Shown in pieces: positions 49,456 through 60,404 of a stretch of 64,000 bases of DNA. Below the pieces are notes generated by a model. It saw nothing but the letters and a program-made list of their open reading frames with translations, was not told where the DNA came from and did no database searches. Within the stretch, counting starts at the first letter, position 1; each line of letters opens with the position of its first letter. Position numbers and translations under genes: made by a program. Origin of the DNA: Archegozetes longisetosus. Its lineage: Eukaryota; Arthropoda; Arachnida; Sarcoptiformes; Trhypochthoniidae. Where the stretch lies: NCBI GenBank assembly GCA_018873245.2, contig JAEMBT020000006.1:12036387-12100386 (forward strand). The letters run 5' to 3'.

Positions 49456-50605
49456 TCACTCCCAAAAATTATTTGTCAATTGTGGGTACATATGAAAGAA
49501 AAGAATTAATAAGAGAGACATCTAACTCATTAAAGAATTAACATCACTCTAAATCTTCAAATCATTTCAAATTTTTTGCTTAGAAACCTAAATTCAATGC
49601 TATAAACTATCATTTGATTGAAATTATATTTAATGTTTAATTTAACGAGTCTGCAAGTACGAAATTTCAATTTAATTGAACGTTTGATCAAACAGAAAAA
49701 ATTTGCGTTTCAAAGATGTTAGAGAATATCAAATTTTCGACCTGTAGTATTTGACCAAAAGTTCTCGATAGTATTGGTCAGCGTTTCCGAACAGAATCAG
49801 TAGACTTACACCTCGATTGTGAAATGCATTCATTAAAATCTTAAAAAACAGAAAACCTTGTCATATTTGACTCAATTTGACTGATTATGGTCAACGAATT
49901 TTGATGCACTATCAAAATTTTAAACTTTGCGGTAAATGTACAAAAATAACTATAAATGACAATATTTCATCATGTTTTGGTTATTAAATTAATTTGATAT
50001 AATTTCCATTTTGTTGCAAGATTGAATATCTACCATTCAAAATAAAAATCGCTGTTCTATTCAAACAGATAATTTTTTATTGTCTGATAATTTTAAAATA
50101 TCAAACCAATAGAATCAACGAATATCTTCCAAAAAATAATTCTCACATCTCATATAGCTTAGTGAATTACCGAATTTAATTTTGATATCAGGGCACAATC
50201 AAAATTTGGATTCAAACTATTTAACAGTACTTTTGACCAGATCATGATTTGTCAATTGAACGCATGTCTCATTAATTCTGAAAAATTATTTATGATTATT
50301 TAGTTATTTATTTAAATAAAGCCTGATTTACACTGAATTTGAGTTAAGACGAATAAATTTAATGATAACAATTGTTTTCTGACAAATTATTCATTGATTC
50401 CATTAGTCTGACACTTTTCAATTATTAGACAATAAAAATAGACTTAATTCATTATCTGTTTAATTACAATGGTGATTTTTGTTTTGAATGATAGATACTC
50501 AACTTTAAAACAATATAGAAAGTGTATCTATTTAACTTAATGATCAAAATATAATTAAATATTGTCATTTGTAGTGTTATTTTTGTATATCTTCTTTGAA
50601 GTGTT
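49456..50605. other. Intergenic, nothing recognised
   Basis: AT-rich sequence without an open frame, repeat pair or recognisable motif. Confidence 0.4.
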
Positions 50606-51391
50606 AAAGGAGAATGCCCATTTTGGCCCCGCTGAGGTGCAAGGCGAGACCTATATCATTTGAAAGGTCTCTTCGAGTACTATAAGAATATATAAAGAAT
50701 GGGTCAATTGAGACATCCCTGTGACCAGTATGGCCAAAAATTACCTTAATTGGACGTAGTGGGCTTACCCCCTCGACCTATATATCATTGGACTCAGCTC
50801 ACCGAGCTGAAAATATTGGTACCATGTTTGACCCTGTAAAGTGACCTTTGGCCCTACCATGTGACCTATTACTTTAAACCCCACCTCAAAGTCATAATAT
50901 GGGATATCATTGGAATCACCTTGTACAAGAATCGTCCGTGGTGGTGTCTGTTCCATAATGATATAAACTCTGGTTTGACACTTTCGAGTAAACATAGTAT
51001 ACACACATATATATATTCTTGATCAGAATGATGAGAAGAGTTCATTGATATATGTTTCATTCATGAAAAGCTATTTCGAAAACATCGATTTTTTCGAAAA
51101 AAAGTAAGTCCCGCCAACCCCTGTAACTCGGTTACGGTTGACTTTTTTGTTTTAATTCTTTCATCATTCGACTCAGCACATCTGATTTAGTAGGATTACA
51201 CTATCCACACACTGAAATTGCGCAATTTTTAGTTTATACAGTTTTCGCCCCCTAGCGGCTCGCTGGATGCTCCGATTGCAAAGTGCCCAGAGACAAAGTG
51301 TTAGTACTTGAAGAGGTCTATCGAATTATATAGGTTTCACCTTGCACCTCGGGGGGGGGCCAACTTACATAGGATTTGGGCATTCTCCTTT
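50606..51391. mobile_element. GC-richer element with AAAGGAGAATGCCCA ends
   Basis: The ends are inverted repeats: AAAGGAGAATGCCCA on the left and TGGGCATTCTCCTTT on the right. Further in, GAGGTGCAAGG, ACCTATAT and CTTC-GAGTACTA words match in inverted order with a gap, giving roughly 90 bases of terminal repeat. The interior is distinctly richer in G and C than its surroundings and contains repeated TATATCATTGGA-type words. The overlapping minus-strand frames (50765-51060) have no motif. No target duplication was seen and the superfamily is unknown. Confidence 0.65.
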
Positions 51392-51498
51392 CGATAATTT
51401 TAGATACATTTGATGGAGATATACCAGTATAGCACCAGTAAAATTCTCTAAAAATTTTAGTGATCTATTTGATTAAAAAGAACGGATATACATGAGTA

Positions 51499-52003
51499 TA
51501 GGGTGACTGGCTTGTCTCAAGACGAGATAAAAATATTAAAGGGGGACCCTTACATCTCTAAAAAGAAAAAATGACGATTTTATAAGTCATTACAAATACT
51601 TAGTTGTCGAATAATACATTCTAATATTAAAACATTGAAAATTATTAGTCATGATTAATTTCAAAGTTGTATTTTTTGTTAGAAATAGCATCTTTCAAAA
51701 GTAAGAAATACCGGTTTGCATCAGATATATGTCAAGGCAGAAAAGACTAATCTAATAACTTTTGGTCTAAAATCACAGGCGTTCAAAACATTAAACTGGG
51801 TTTCTTAGTCCCTTATCATTTTTTAAATAAATTCAATGCTTGAATTTCTAAAGAGTATTTTTCTAAACACATTTTCAAAATGAAAATTGAAAAACGGGAC
51901 AACTAATTGTTCCGTCGAGAGTTTTTGGTCTGACGGGATTTCTGTCTTTTATCTTTAAAAAGACGGGACTGTCCCGTCAAAAACAGGACGGATGGTCACC
52001 CTA
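51499..52003. mobile_element. hAT-like non-autonomous element (TAGGGTGAC ends)
   Basis: It starts TAGGGTGACTGGCTTGTC and ends GGATGGTCACCCTA. Both flanks read ATGAGTA (51492-51498 and 52004-52010), a 7-bp exact match that becomes 8 bp with one mismatch if the ends are shifted by one base. GACGGGAC/GTCCCGTC words cluster near the right end. At 505 bp it is too short to code for a transposase and has no open frame. Confidence 0.75.
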
Positions 52004-52010
52004 ATGAGTA

Positions 52011-53394
52011 ATGTGAGATAATAACGTTCTCGGCTAAAAATCCGCGAAAAGTTTACAAACATTTAAAAATATTTTGAGCTTTAAAAGATATGTGATTTAT
52101 ATATCAAATAAAAGAGAATTTACTATTCTCTATAACAGTGAAAGATTTAAGAAAATATTCATATAAAGAAAAGTGTTACATAATTTTAAAGCGAATAACC
52201 TCGAAAAAGTGTTTGGAAATTTTCGTTTTAAAAACTGGCATCATTCAAAATTTTTAATTTTAATTATTTTAATTCATTAAAAAATTTCTAAAATGATCAG
52301 AATTTATATTTCAGATATAAGGGAATATAAATCATCGAAAATATTAACAAAATTTATTTCAAGTTATCATAAAAATGGTCATCAAACTTATCAAAGAAAT
52401 TTAAGGATAACCCTGAGAAAAGTGGCTGCAGTTTTGTATCGATTAAGTTAAAAATTAAAATTTTTCTATAATATTATAAATAAAATATTGATGATCATTT
52501 AACAATGAAAGAAAAGAAAAAATTTTCAGCTTAATAAAAAAGAGAGACAAAAAATTGAAGCGCATCGATAAAGTTACTGTCTCGATTTTGGTTTATTTAA
52601 GGAGTCACTTTTCGGTCGCTCCCCGATTCTAAACCATACCGACACATATATCATTGGAAGGCTCTCGACGAGACGAGCACTTTGATACTCAATACAAATA
52701 CTTCTGATCAAAAGATTGATCACAAAGTGCCCCTAAATTAATCATTAGTTATCAAGAAATATCATTAAAAAACGAAAAAACCTAATAGTTACTTATTAAT
52801 AATAATAAATTACATAAAATTATTATGAAATAACTGAGAAGAGAGGATAAAATTTTCAAAATTTTTATATAATTTTGGATTATATTCATTTCCACTACAC
52901 TTTTAGGGGTATCCTTGCAAAAAGTGGTATCGTAGCCGAACACTCGCTCATATGTTTAAATAAAAATTACCCTTTAATAATCAATAATTGATTTAAGTTT
53001 TAGCCGAATTTCGACTCTATATTATAATTATTTTATTATTTTACAATCAATTGAAATTTGTGCGGATTTTTATCCGAGTACGTTAGTAGTTGGAACTTCT
53101 CATTAACCATAACCAAGTAAAGATAAATTAATCAAAACTTTTATCAGATAGATGCAAAATCCTATATAGAGATTTTACAATTTCGTGCTATACTTGTATA
53201 TGCTTACAATCCATTGATCAAATTAACGATTGCTTTAGACTTTGGGTTACGGATTACGGTTAGACTTTCAAGTAGTTATATCGATGACAGGTGTTTGGTG
53301 TTTGGTGTTAGGTTAGTACTTAAATAAAATTCTATACTATTTGGTGTTGTATTATATTAAGGCCGAAGTATTCAAGAAGTGAGGGCTTAGGTAA
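52011..53394. other. Intergenic with a fragment related to the 50.6-kb element
   Basis: At about 52645-52690 the words CACATATATCATTGGAAG and CTCGACGAG resemble the subterminal sequence of the element at 50606-51391, so a fragment of that family may be present. The rest is AT-rich and unrecognised, with no open frame. Confidence 0.35.
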
Positions 53395-54010
53395 TACCCC
53401 ATTTGGTGGACATCCACCTTGTAGACATTTTACTTTATAGACATCTATTTTGTAGAAAACTCACTTGATAGATATTTCATTTCATAGAAAAATTTTCGGT
53501 AATGAAGATTCTAGTCGTTGAGGAGATTAATGATCTTAGACTGAAGACTCTGGTCCAGTCTTGGGACTTTGTTTTGAGACACTTTATGCAACCTTTCATA
53601 TAACTTATATGAACAGTGAAGAATATGTTGAAAAATAGAAATTTAATTCTGATTTATTAATAGTGCAAAATTTATGCGGTGTCAGACAAAATATCGCTTT
53701 GCAAAATATTACATGACAAAATGTCACACGAGAATATTACATATAATAATCTTTGTATGATATTTTGTAGCGCGATATTTTGTCTGGCACCACAAAAATA
53801 TTGCATTATTAATAAATCAGAATTAAATTTCTATTTTTCAACATATTTTTCTGTTCATATAAGTTATATGAAACATAAGGTGTCTCAAAACAAAATCTAA
53901 GATTGGACCAGAGTCTTCAGCTTAATACCAATAATCTCTTCAATAACCAGAATCTTCGTTACTGGAAATTTATCTATGAAACGAAATGTCTATAAAGTGG
54001 ATCTCTATAA
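53395..54010. repeat. 0.6-kb palindrome with subterminal TAGACAT repeats
   Basis: The two halves are reverse complements over about 270 bases each. Shared blocks include AAGACTCTGGTCCA, TTTTGTTTTGAGACAC, TTCATATAACTTATATGAACAG and TAAATTTCTATTTTTCAACATATT. Outermost, each arm has several TTTATAGACAT/TTGTAGAAAAC words spaced 16-20 bases apart. The centre (about 53680-53790) contains GACAAAATATCGC and its inverted partner GCGATATTTTGTC. The 73-codon frame at 53679-53900 is a by-product of the palindrome. It is a foldback or MITE-type element. A fragment of its end occurs at 60270-60330. Confidence 0.8.
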
Positions 54011-54696
54011 TCTGGGAAGACACCGAGAGCTCATCAATAGCTTAACACTTTATTATTCGAGTTAAGCATTTACAGCATCAGAAGTTTCAAAAGCAACTTA
54101 TCAAGTGTATATTTAAACGTTAAAGCATTTAGAGATTTGATCAAAGCTTAACTTGTATGTGAGCGAAATTTACAATAAGGACAAGTGACATACAGTACGA
54201 AAAAAGATTTTGGTGAAATCTTATTATTGAAGGATTGATCTATGTTTATAACTTTCATAGAATTTTCGAACATTTGCTTGAGATTGATCAGGTGTAAAAG
54301 GAACTGATCATTAATTTCTGTCAATAAATAACAAGATTACTTGTGTTTTAACTCTACGAAACACGTCTATCAAACTACAGAAAATTGGTTTTGAAAGCTT
54401 TGAGAAGTGAATTTTTCTCGTTCATATGCAAAAATTTAATAATACTTTTATAAAGACCTTGTTGATAACGTTTTTATATTTTTTAAGAGGAAATTTATTA
54501 CAATATAAATGCATAAAATTTTACAAACGATAAAAAACTGTTAGTTAATTTGATATGAAATTACATTTTGAAAAACCCAATACATTATTGTTTAAAAATC
54601 AATTATGGAGAAGAATCGATTGCACCTCTACATAGTAGAAAAACGATTATTTATTAGGTAGACAAAAAAGTAATTGCTTTGGGAGAATTTTTCCTT
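54011..54696. other. Intergenic, nothing recognised
   Basis: AT-rich; no open frame, repeat pair or RNA gene was seen. Confidence 0.4.
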
Positions 54697-54698
54697 AC

Positions 54699-55043
54699 TG
54701 TAAAGTGGTAAAATAGATAAGAGCTCACTTTACAGTCAACAAATTTTAGCATTAACCCGTCTATCCTATAGACTCGTACTAATTATCCCTTATAATCATT
54801 TCTTTACATGCTACTCATCAGTCCCCTTATATCTAAACTGTTATTATTAGTATTTTGTACTTTTAGTAGCTACTAATCTAACTAATTGATCTAGTGTATG
54901 CATATACATGTAATGAAGACTATAAAAGTCTTAGGTTTTTACTAACGATCGGTTAGAGTGTATCTCTCATTAAGAGAGTTATTGCCCACTAGTAAATAAA
55001 CTTACTTTCGACTGCTTAAGGAGTGTTTGTGTTGGTGCACACA
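54699..55043 (+). repeat. Possible solo LTR of a retrotransposon
   Basis: The segment starts TGTAAAGTG and ends GGTGCACACA. It contains a TATA-like TATAAAAG (54921-54928) and a downstream AATAAA (54995-55000), in the order expected of an LTR. TGGCCCC at about 55059 could be a primer-binding start. An exact 11-bp inverted pair, ACTGTAAAGTG and CACTTTACAGT, lies at 54697-54707 and 54726-54736. No second LTR, gag-pol sequence or target duplication is visible, so this remains a guess. Confidence 0.25.
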
Positions 55044-55548
55044 AATCTTCAGAGAGATTGGCCCCATATTTCTCGATTGATCAAAATCGGCACTAAAGCC
55101 GATTACATGTTCTATTTTTTAAACGCCATTCGAGTGGATTCCACGCAAAAATGCATTTATAACTAATTTTATACTATTTTTACGTTTAATCCAATTTTTT
55201 AGATTGTTAACAAGATTAAAATAATAATATGATGAAAATCAGTGTCTGGATCGAAGTCTAATAGTAAGAAAATCTTTAACTTATATTAGTATTAATAATG
55301 AGAACCTGGATCAACATGGTATGATATAATTATCTATTAACCATAATTGGTATTGAGATGAATGAATGAAGATATGAATGGAAAATTAAAACCCAAGCAA
55401 TATATTTGCATTTAATGTGATATATTAAGAAATCAATATTGATAATTAATTAAAATATTCAAATAGGTCAAAATGTTGTAATCATTTTTCAAAAGTATTT
55501 CTCTTAGAGTATTATCAAATATTGCAAAGATCCGAAGCAAAATATTTA
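55044..55548. other. Intergenic, 3' of the four-exon ELOVL gene
   Basis: AT-rich sequence containing the 3' end of the minus-strand gene that stops at 55549. Nothing else was recognised. Confidence 0.4.
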
Positions 55549-57243
55549 TCAATGTCTTCTATGATGAATGTTATTTTCGGAACAAGTATTTAGTATTGAG
55601 TTTGGGCTCTCTTTAAAATCATTATTATTGTCAAAGTAGTCACCATTTACTTTGTCGCTATTATCCGTTAGATTGATATTAGATTCTCTATAAGATGTTT
55701 TGTAGAATGACCAGAACAAGTAAAAAAATAAGAACGGCTGCGGAAATCCTATTTGATGCAAATGTTTTTCAAAAGAAATAAAAGAATTGAATGAAACTGA
55801 TATTCGTAAAGATTGTTAGACTGAAGTATAAACAACTAATACCTATATAAGGCCAAATTCCCATCGGATAGTTTTTCTGTTTGATAATAAAAACAGTAGC
55901 ATAAACACAGAAAAGGAAATGTTCTACCAATTGTAATTGAGTCAAATATTTTTTCCACCAGAGATAACGCTGGACTTTTGGTCCCAAAGCAGATAAGGCA
56001 TAGTAGGAATACATAATTACGTGAACTATTGTATTGAGTAAAGGAAATAACCCAAAACATGGTGAAGTGGGAATTACTCTGATGAGCATCCATCCAAATA
56101 TAGGCTGAAAAATATTTAATATTTTACTTGATTCAACATTAACTTATATAACTTATGTAACTAACCACAATTGAGTGATGGTATATGTGCAGACCTGAAA
56201 AAATTTAATTGTTTATTTACTTTTTACTGTAAACTTTCTTTTCTGTGAGTGCACTAAGCATGAAACACGACACACGTTTAAATTACATCTTTTCAAACAT
56301 AAGAGTAACATTCAATTGGTAATGATCAAGGAAAACTGAAAAGGTCATTTTCCTTAACATCTCAATGATTTATATTCAAAACAATCAAATCAGTAGTTTT
56401 CAACCAGCGACCATTAAAGACATCTAGTCCGACAATCTAATCAATGGATTTTCAATACTGTAAACTGAATATTGAAGATTGTCGGACTAGATGTCCTCAA
56501 ATGGTCTCTGTCTGAAAACTACTGATTTGATTGTTTTGAAACTTTGAATATAAAGCACTGAAATGATAAGGAAATGGATATTTTAATTTTTCTTGATTAC
56601 TCCCCAGGTACTCTTTGCTTAAAACATTGATTTGACTAGCATGAGTAAACGGGATTTTCCAGATTAATGTGTTTTTAATTCTTGGGTTGATTTGAAATGC
56701 TATCTTAATAAGCAAACAATGTAATTTCAGTAGAATTAAAGCACAATGGAATTGTATTATTAAAATGCTTTACAAAAAATATATACCTGTTATTTGTGAA
56801 GATTTCTTTCTCAGTACAAAAAATATAGTGTCCATCAAATCGAGAAATTTTGTCCAGATATATAGATAAGCCAACCAAACCTTACGTTTCTCAACAGGAG
56901 AAAAATCATTTCGGTTTGGAAATTCGAAGTTTAATAAATCAACTCCAAAGTTGAGATAATAGAAGGCTTGACAGAAGAAATAAACATTCAGTATCACAAC
57001 AATAACATTGTAGGCCAGCATCAGTTCCCTTAATTCATATGCTTTTCGATTTTTCATTAGTTTGGGACCGATTCTAGTGACAAAAATGATATAGAAACCA
57101 ATAAAAGCAATGACCTTCAATGGTCCATCATCCATCATGAATAGATCCTTAGACCTCGGATCAGCCATTTCTTCCCAGTAGTCATGCACTACAAAGTTGA
57201 ATGTATTGATTAATTTTGCGTAGTATACATGCAGAGCATCCAT
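55549..57243 (-). CDS. ELOVL very-long-chain fatty acid elongase, four exons with a 29-nt micro-exon
   Basis: ER-membrane condensing enzyme. Exons on the minus strand are 57243-56787, 56194-56166, 56104-55843 and 55748-55549. Introns are 591, 61 and 94 bp, all GT..AG. The joins are SQIT-G-LHIYHH (phase 1), [13 protein letters not shown] (phase 0) and WPYI-G-FPQPF (phase 1). Length is 315 residues. It has [56 protein letters not shown] (155-159), [20 protein letters not shown] with WWKKYLT, and a polar Asn/Ser-rich tail ending NIHHRRH. The catalytic histidine box lies alone in the 29-nt exon 2. VEHFLF replaces the usual L-x-QF in TM6. Intron 1 contains an inverted-repeat element (56335-56570). 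Half of this gene is duplicated at 60405-60919. Confidence 0.9.
56335..56570. repeat. Inverted-repeat element in intron 1 of the ELOVL gene
   Basis: Arms 56345-56440 and 56470-56565 are reverse complements with small gaps. Shared blocks are TTATATTCAAA, AAAACAATCAAATCAGTAG, TTTTCA and GACATCTAGTCCGACAATCT. The spacer is about 30 bases. It is a MITE or foldback remnant inserted in the intron. The duplicated locus at 60.9 kb lacks it. Confidence 0.75.
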
Positions 57244-57654
57244 CTTTTAGTACAGTTGTCTTATACAAGGAGTCAAACTTTGGGATCAAATACACTTTTT
57301 TAAAACTAATTACTTTAATTTATAGCAAAGTTTTCTTCGAGAGTCAAATTCGAAACCAACGATAGCTGAAAATGATAGATGATAGAAGGTATAAAATCTT
57401 ATTTGAATAAATTTTTATCAGGCTTTGATAAAACTGTATTGAGCAAAATTTCTATTTCGAACTTATCGTAACTCTAATGTTAAAATTATGAATTGCTTGT
57501 AAGACATTTATATACTTGAAACCTTCAGCACAACTGTAGGTCAAAATTTTTCCAAACTTTCTTTAAAAATCTCGCTAAAGTCAACTGATTTTCTTAATTT
57601 CTTGTGCATTTAGATATTTATCAGGCATATATCTGAGTTTGAATGGGAGAAACC
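57244..57654. other. Upstream region of the four-exon ELOVL gene
   Basis: It must contain the promoter of the minus-strand elongase starting at 57243. No definite element can be picked out of the AT-rich sequence. Confidence 0.35.
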
Positions 57655-58225
57655 CAATTAACTTACTCGGAATTGGCATTTGCTGTAAATTTTTTTAAAC
57701 AAAATGATAGGTAATTATTAAAGATTTTAAGTTTTCGGTCTCATTTGGGCTGAAATGCATTTTTTAAAATTTTATAATTAGTTTAAGTTTAAGTTTAGGT
57801 TTCCCTCTCAAATAGAGCAATAAACATTGTAGTGTTTGAGTATTCTCATATTTGAGTTAATTCGTTACTGTATTTTTGATGAGCAATTTTATAATATTCA
57901 TTAATAACACTAATTGGGTTTAGCATTTTATAATAAATTATTCTAAAAAATGGTTTATAACTATTTGAACATGAATAGATTTTAAAAGATTTTGATAAAT
58001 GCGTAAAAACTTTTATGAATCGAACTGAGTTCTAATTATAGCAAACTCACAACTTGAGAGGGAGATGATAGGGAAACTTAAACTTGAATTAATTATAAAA
58101 TTTCAAAAAATGCATTTCGGCCCAAGTAAGACCGAAAACTTAAAATCCTTTATAATTACCCATCATTAAAGGCATATTTTGTTTCAAAAAAATTTACAGC
58201 AAATGTCATTCCGAGTTAGACTTAG
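57655..58225. repeat. Inverted-repeat element with about 160-bp arms
   Basis: Left arm 57655-57815 and right arm 58052-58225 match as reverse complements. Shared blocks in order are ACTCGGAAT, CATTTGCTGTAAATTTTTTT, GATTTTAAGTTTTCGGTCT, GAAATGCATTTTTT and AAATTTTATAATTA, then GTTTAAG and TTTCCCTCTC. The spacer is about 235 bp and has no open frame. It is a MITE-like element of unknown superfamily. Confidence 0.8.
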
Positions 58226-58279
58226 AAATTTAGACTTGTTTAGAAATTTTTAAAAGTATTTCTGGTAATATTTTTCTAA

Positions 58280-58412
58280 GGATAGGAATTCCCCCTAACA
58301 CCGCAGTGCGAGAATTGATGAACCGTGATGACGCTGTAGCAGATAATAACCAGAAATAATTTAAAACCTGAAAAACGTTAGCTAAATTTGATTCGAAATG
58401 CATCAGTACTCA
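58280..58412 (+). repeat. Repeat copy, inverted partner at 61101-61300
   Basis: Blocks GGAATTCCCCCTAACA, GCAGTGCGAGAA, TAATAACCAGAAAT and AGCTAAATTTGATTCGAAAT with GCATCA match the 61101-61300 segment read on the other strand. The two copies are 2.7 kb apart and enclose the truncated ELOVL duplicate. It may be a dispersed repeat family or the two ends of one large element. Confidence 0.7.
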
Positions 58413-59352
58413 CTCAAAACTGATATTAAAGGTGGAAAATAAGGAATAACGTTCCACTTCACAGTTAATTCTATGTTTCTTGGAATTTAAGTTTTGGTAA
58501 AGAGTAGATTTGAAAAAAATATTTTGTGTCGTGATCATGAATAGATTCAAATGTTTGAGTGGTTAGCCTTCAATCTCACATAGGTTTACCACTAATTTAT
58601 TCTTACATAACTTATCGAATTCAAGACAAGAAATGCATAACAATTTCTTCACTAATATTATAACTGAATGAATGAATGGCATATGAAAACTGGCTTCTAG
58701 GTGCACAACTTATGGACAACTATTAATAACTTGTGGGATAAAAAGAAATCCAGAATTGGACTATTGGGTATATAAACAAGTGAATCAATGGCCGAATAAT
58801 TTACTATTAATAAAAATTTTAGGGAACCAAACGAACATATTCTACTTCAGCAAGTTTAGCCAATATTGTATTCTCAAAACAGATCATTTAATTAATTACC
58901 TATTTAAGTAATTAGTATCTATGTGAGGACTAATTTACAAGATTGACCACTTTGTAATTTAGTCAACTAGCTTGCAAAATAATCATCAATAGTTCATAAA
59001 TTAGTTGGCTGGTTTACAGAGGAGTCAATTTTAATCCTAACTAATTTACAAACTAGGTGACTACTTTGTAAAATATTAGATTTTGTATATCAGTCACGAC
59101 ATCTATACTGCGATTGTCGAAGTTTGTTCAAATTTTTGAGATATTACAATTTTTCCTCTTCAAAGCGATCCAAAAGTGCTTTTGAATCACAATAGTTAGT
59201 CCTAAAACAAGTTTAAGTCAGCGAAAAAGTTGCAAAGTAAACACTATAGTTTTCACTATAAAAATGATTCAGTACCCTGTTCCAAAGGCTGTTCAAGTCC
59301 AGACTTGAAGTTCAGATTTCCCTTTCTATACTAGATATTATTTTCTCGATTA
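58413..59352. other. Intergenic, short ACTAATTTACAA-type repeats
   Basis: Words of the type ACTAATTTACAA and TTTGTAAATTAG, in both orientations, recur between about 58955 and 59085. No element ends could be defined. The rest is unremarkable AT-rich sequence. Confidence 0.35.
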
Positions 59353-59867
59353 TAGGATCTTCGAGTTTGAAACAAGTCGGAAACAAACATTTATTTTATG
59401 TCATCACTTCATCGGATGAGTGCTATATATTTCTATTTTCATGTGAAGTAACACAGCAGATATCGCTTTATACTATTGACCTGACGACCTGTAAGATGAT
59501 AAACAACAAAGCGACTTGCGGCAAATTAATTACATCAAGTATTAATGTTATAGAATATGTGGCTAATTCAATAAATTTGTGGATTTGATTTCTTTATTAA
59601 AATTCTCAAGATTTGAGTATTGCTCCCGAAATACCCCAATTAAAACATTTCTCGAACTTTGATTATGTGTTTCCAAAAAATAGTTTATATTTTGAAGACA
59701 TGAAAAGTACTATAATTAAATGTAATCCCTTAGATTATGGCAATAGAACTATGATTTTACAAGTAACTTTCAATGTCTTCTCAACTTACAGACATAAACT
59801 TTATAGAAATTCAAATCATAGATACTTATCTCATATGCATTTCATTTCATATACAAGTTTTTGCTAA
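59353..59867 (+). other. Two adjacent protein-like frames, unidentified
   Basis: After an acceptor-like TTATAG at 59357, a frame reads SSLKQVGNKHLFYVITSSDE, with CYIFLFSCEVTQQISLYTID and CKMINNKATCG, and stops at 59588. A second frame to 59867 reads APEIPQLKHFSNFDYVFPKN, with KCNPLDYGNRTMILQV. Residue use is protein-like, with four Cys in the first frame. This may be a remnant of a secreted or extracellular domain, or chance. I recognise no family. Confidence 0.25.
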
Positions 59868-60269
59868 TAAAGATTATGGTTATTGAGAAGCTAATTTTAA
59901 TAAATAATAATTTTTTCCCTTGGTTGATTCAATAAAACTTGAATCAGACATAGTTTTCATATAGATTACACAATCTTTAACCAATAAAATTCAAATATAA
60001 ATATACATAAAAATTTAAATTAAACATAGAACTAATATATTGAACTGAATAGACTCAAAATAAAAACCACTTTTCATTCACTTGAAAAGTAGTTGAATGG
60101 ATTTGCATTTTGCACGTGTTAAATACCTTAATTCTCATGAGATTATAAGGTTAGCAAATTAGTAGATATGAGATATAATGCATTTCATTTTCGGTTCAAT
60201 TAATATACAATTATTTCAGAGTCTCGGCTATCTGAATGAATTAAAAATTATTTCGAATAACTTGAAAAT

Positions 60270-60330
60270 TTGTCTATTTAACCAAATGTCTATCAAGTGA
60301 AATGTCTATAAAGTGGATGTCTATTAGAGT
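60270..60330. repeat. End fragment of the 53.4-kb palindrome family
   Basis: TGTCTATCAAGTGAAATGTC and TATAAAGTGGATGTCTA reproduce the subterminal repeats found at both ends of 53395-54010. Only about 60 bases are present. Confidence 0.6.
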
Positions 60331-60404
60331 ATATTCATTACTTTCATCTTTACACAAGTCTGAGTAATAGAACATAAGTTTTCAATAAGTCTCATCTGTC
60401 AATG

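Noticed and set aside
50765-51060. Overlapping minus-strand frames
   Set aside because: They lie inside a repeat element, overlap each other and have no motif.
54699-55043. Confident LTR retrotransposon
   Set aside because: No second LTR, target duplication or gag-pol sequence; kept only as a low-confidence repeat.
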